From DATAYF01 sp036272735 (GTDB taxonomy: Bacteria; Chloroflexota; Ktedonobacteria; Ktedonobacterales; Ktedonobacteraceae): DNA of 5,901 nt. The notes under the pieces are model-generated. The model was not told where the DNA came from, made no database searches, and saw only the letters and a program-made list of their open reading frames with translations. Both the position numbers and the translations under genes were made by a program. The stretch lies in NCBI GenBank assembly GCA_036272735.1, contig DATAYF010000198.1, positions 1 through 5,901 of the forward strand, given 5' to 3'. Below are positions 5,884-5,901 of this stretch, piece by piece; positions within the stretch are counted from its first letter, which is position 1; every line of letters begins with the position of its first letter.

Positions 5884-5901
5884 TTCATGTGACTCCTTCT
5901 T

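Noticed and set aside
1..5901. CRISPR arrays, tRNA or rRNA genes, toxin-antitoxin pairs, phage genes.
   Set aside because: No regularly spaced repeats, cloverleaf-like segments, rRNA motifs or matching small gene pairs were seen on either strand by eye.

Overview
The window looks like accessory chromosomal DNA from a high-GC bacterium. The style of the S9 peptidase (cytoplasmic, acylaminoacyl-peptidase-like) and of the IS1182-type transposase reminds me of Chloroflexota, class Ktedonobacteria. That is a recognition-based guess with no marker gene behind it.

Layout. Positions 1-161 hold no convincing gene, only a weak terminator-like hairpin for the gene to the right. On the minus strand, a MerR-family regulator (1440 to 970) and a short-chain dehydrogenase/reductase (977 to 162) form a translationally coupled pair. 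The regulator's stop overlaps the reductase's start by 8 bases. A MerR-type promoter lies just upstream (1471-1501), with a 16-bp dyad inside a 19-bp spacer and a TATGCT -10 box. From about 1491 to 5247 lies a stretch bounded by 23-bp inverted repeats that match at 22 of 23 positions. It holds an S9-family serine peptidase on the minus strand (3474 to 1624) and an IS1182-type DDE transposase on the plus strand (coding 3719-5076, broken by an apparent one-base frameshift at 3791-3794). A TetR-family repressor fills the right side on the minus strand (5883 to 5296).

How it fits together. Without the bounded segment, tetR, merR and the reductase would be three co-directional minus-strand genes, with only about 100 bases between tetR and merR. 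I infer that a mobile element inserted into that gap at a CTAG site. Its left end abuts the merR operator and replaces the native -35 region. The MerR protein has a cysteine (C58) at the position of the redox/aldehyde-sensing cysteine of Bacillus subtilis AdhR. This suggests a sensor of reactive carbonyls or electrophiles that controls the downstream reductase.

The most unusual point is the peptidase gene lying between the two repeat ends. Either it is cargo of an IS1182-like element, or one of the ends is a relic of a separate insertion. The sequence alone does not decide this. Nothing in the window is clearly a wholly new system.
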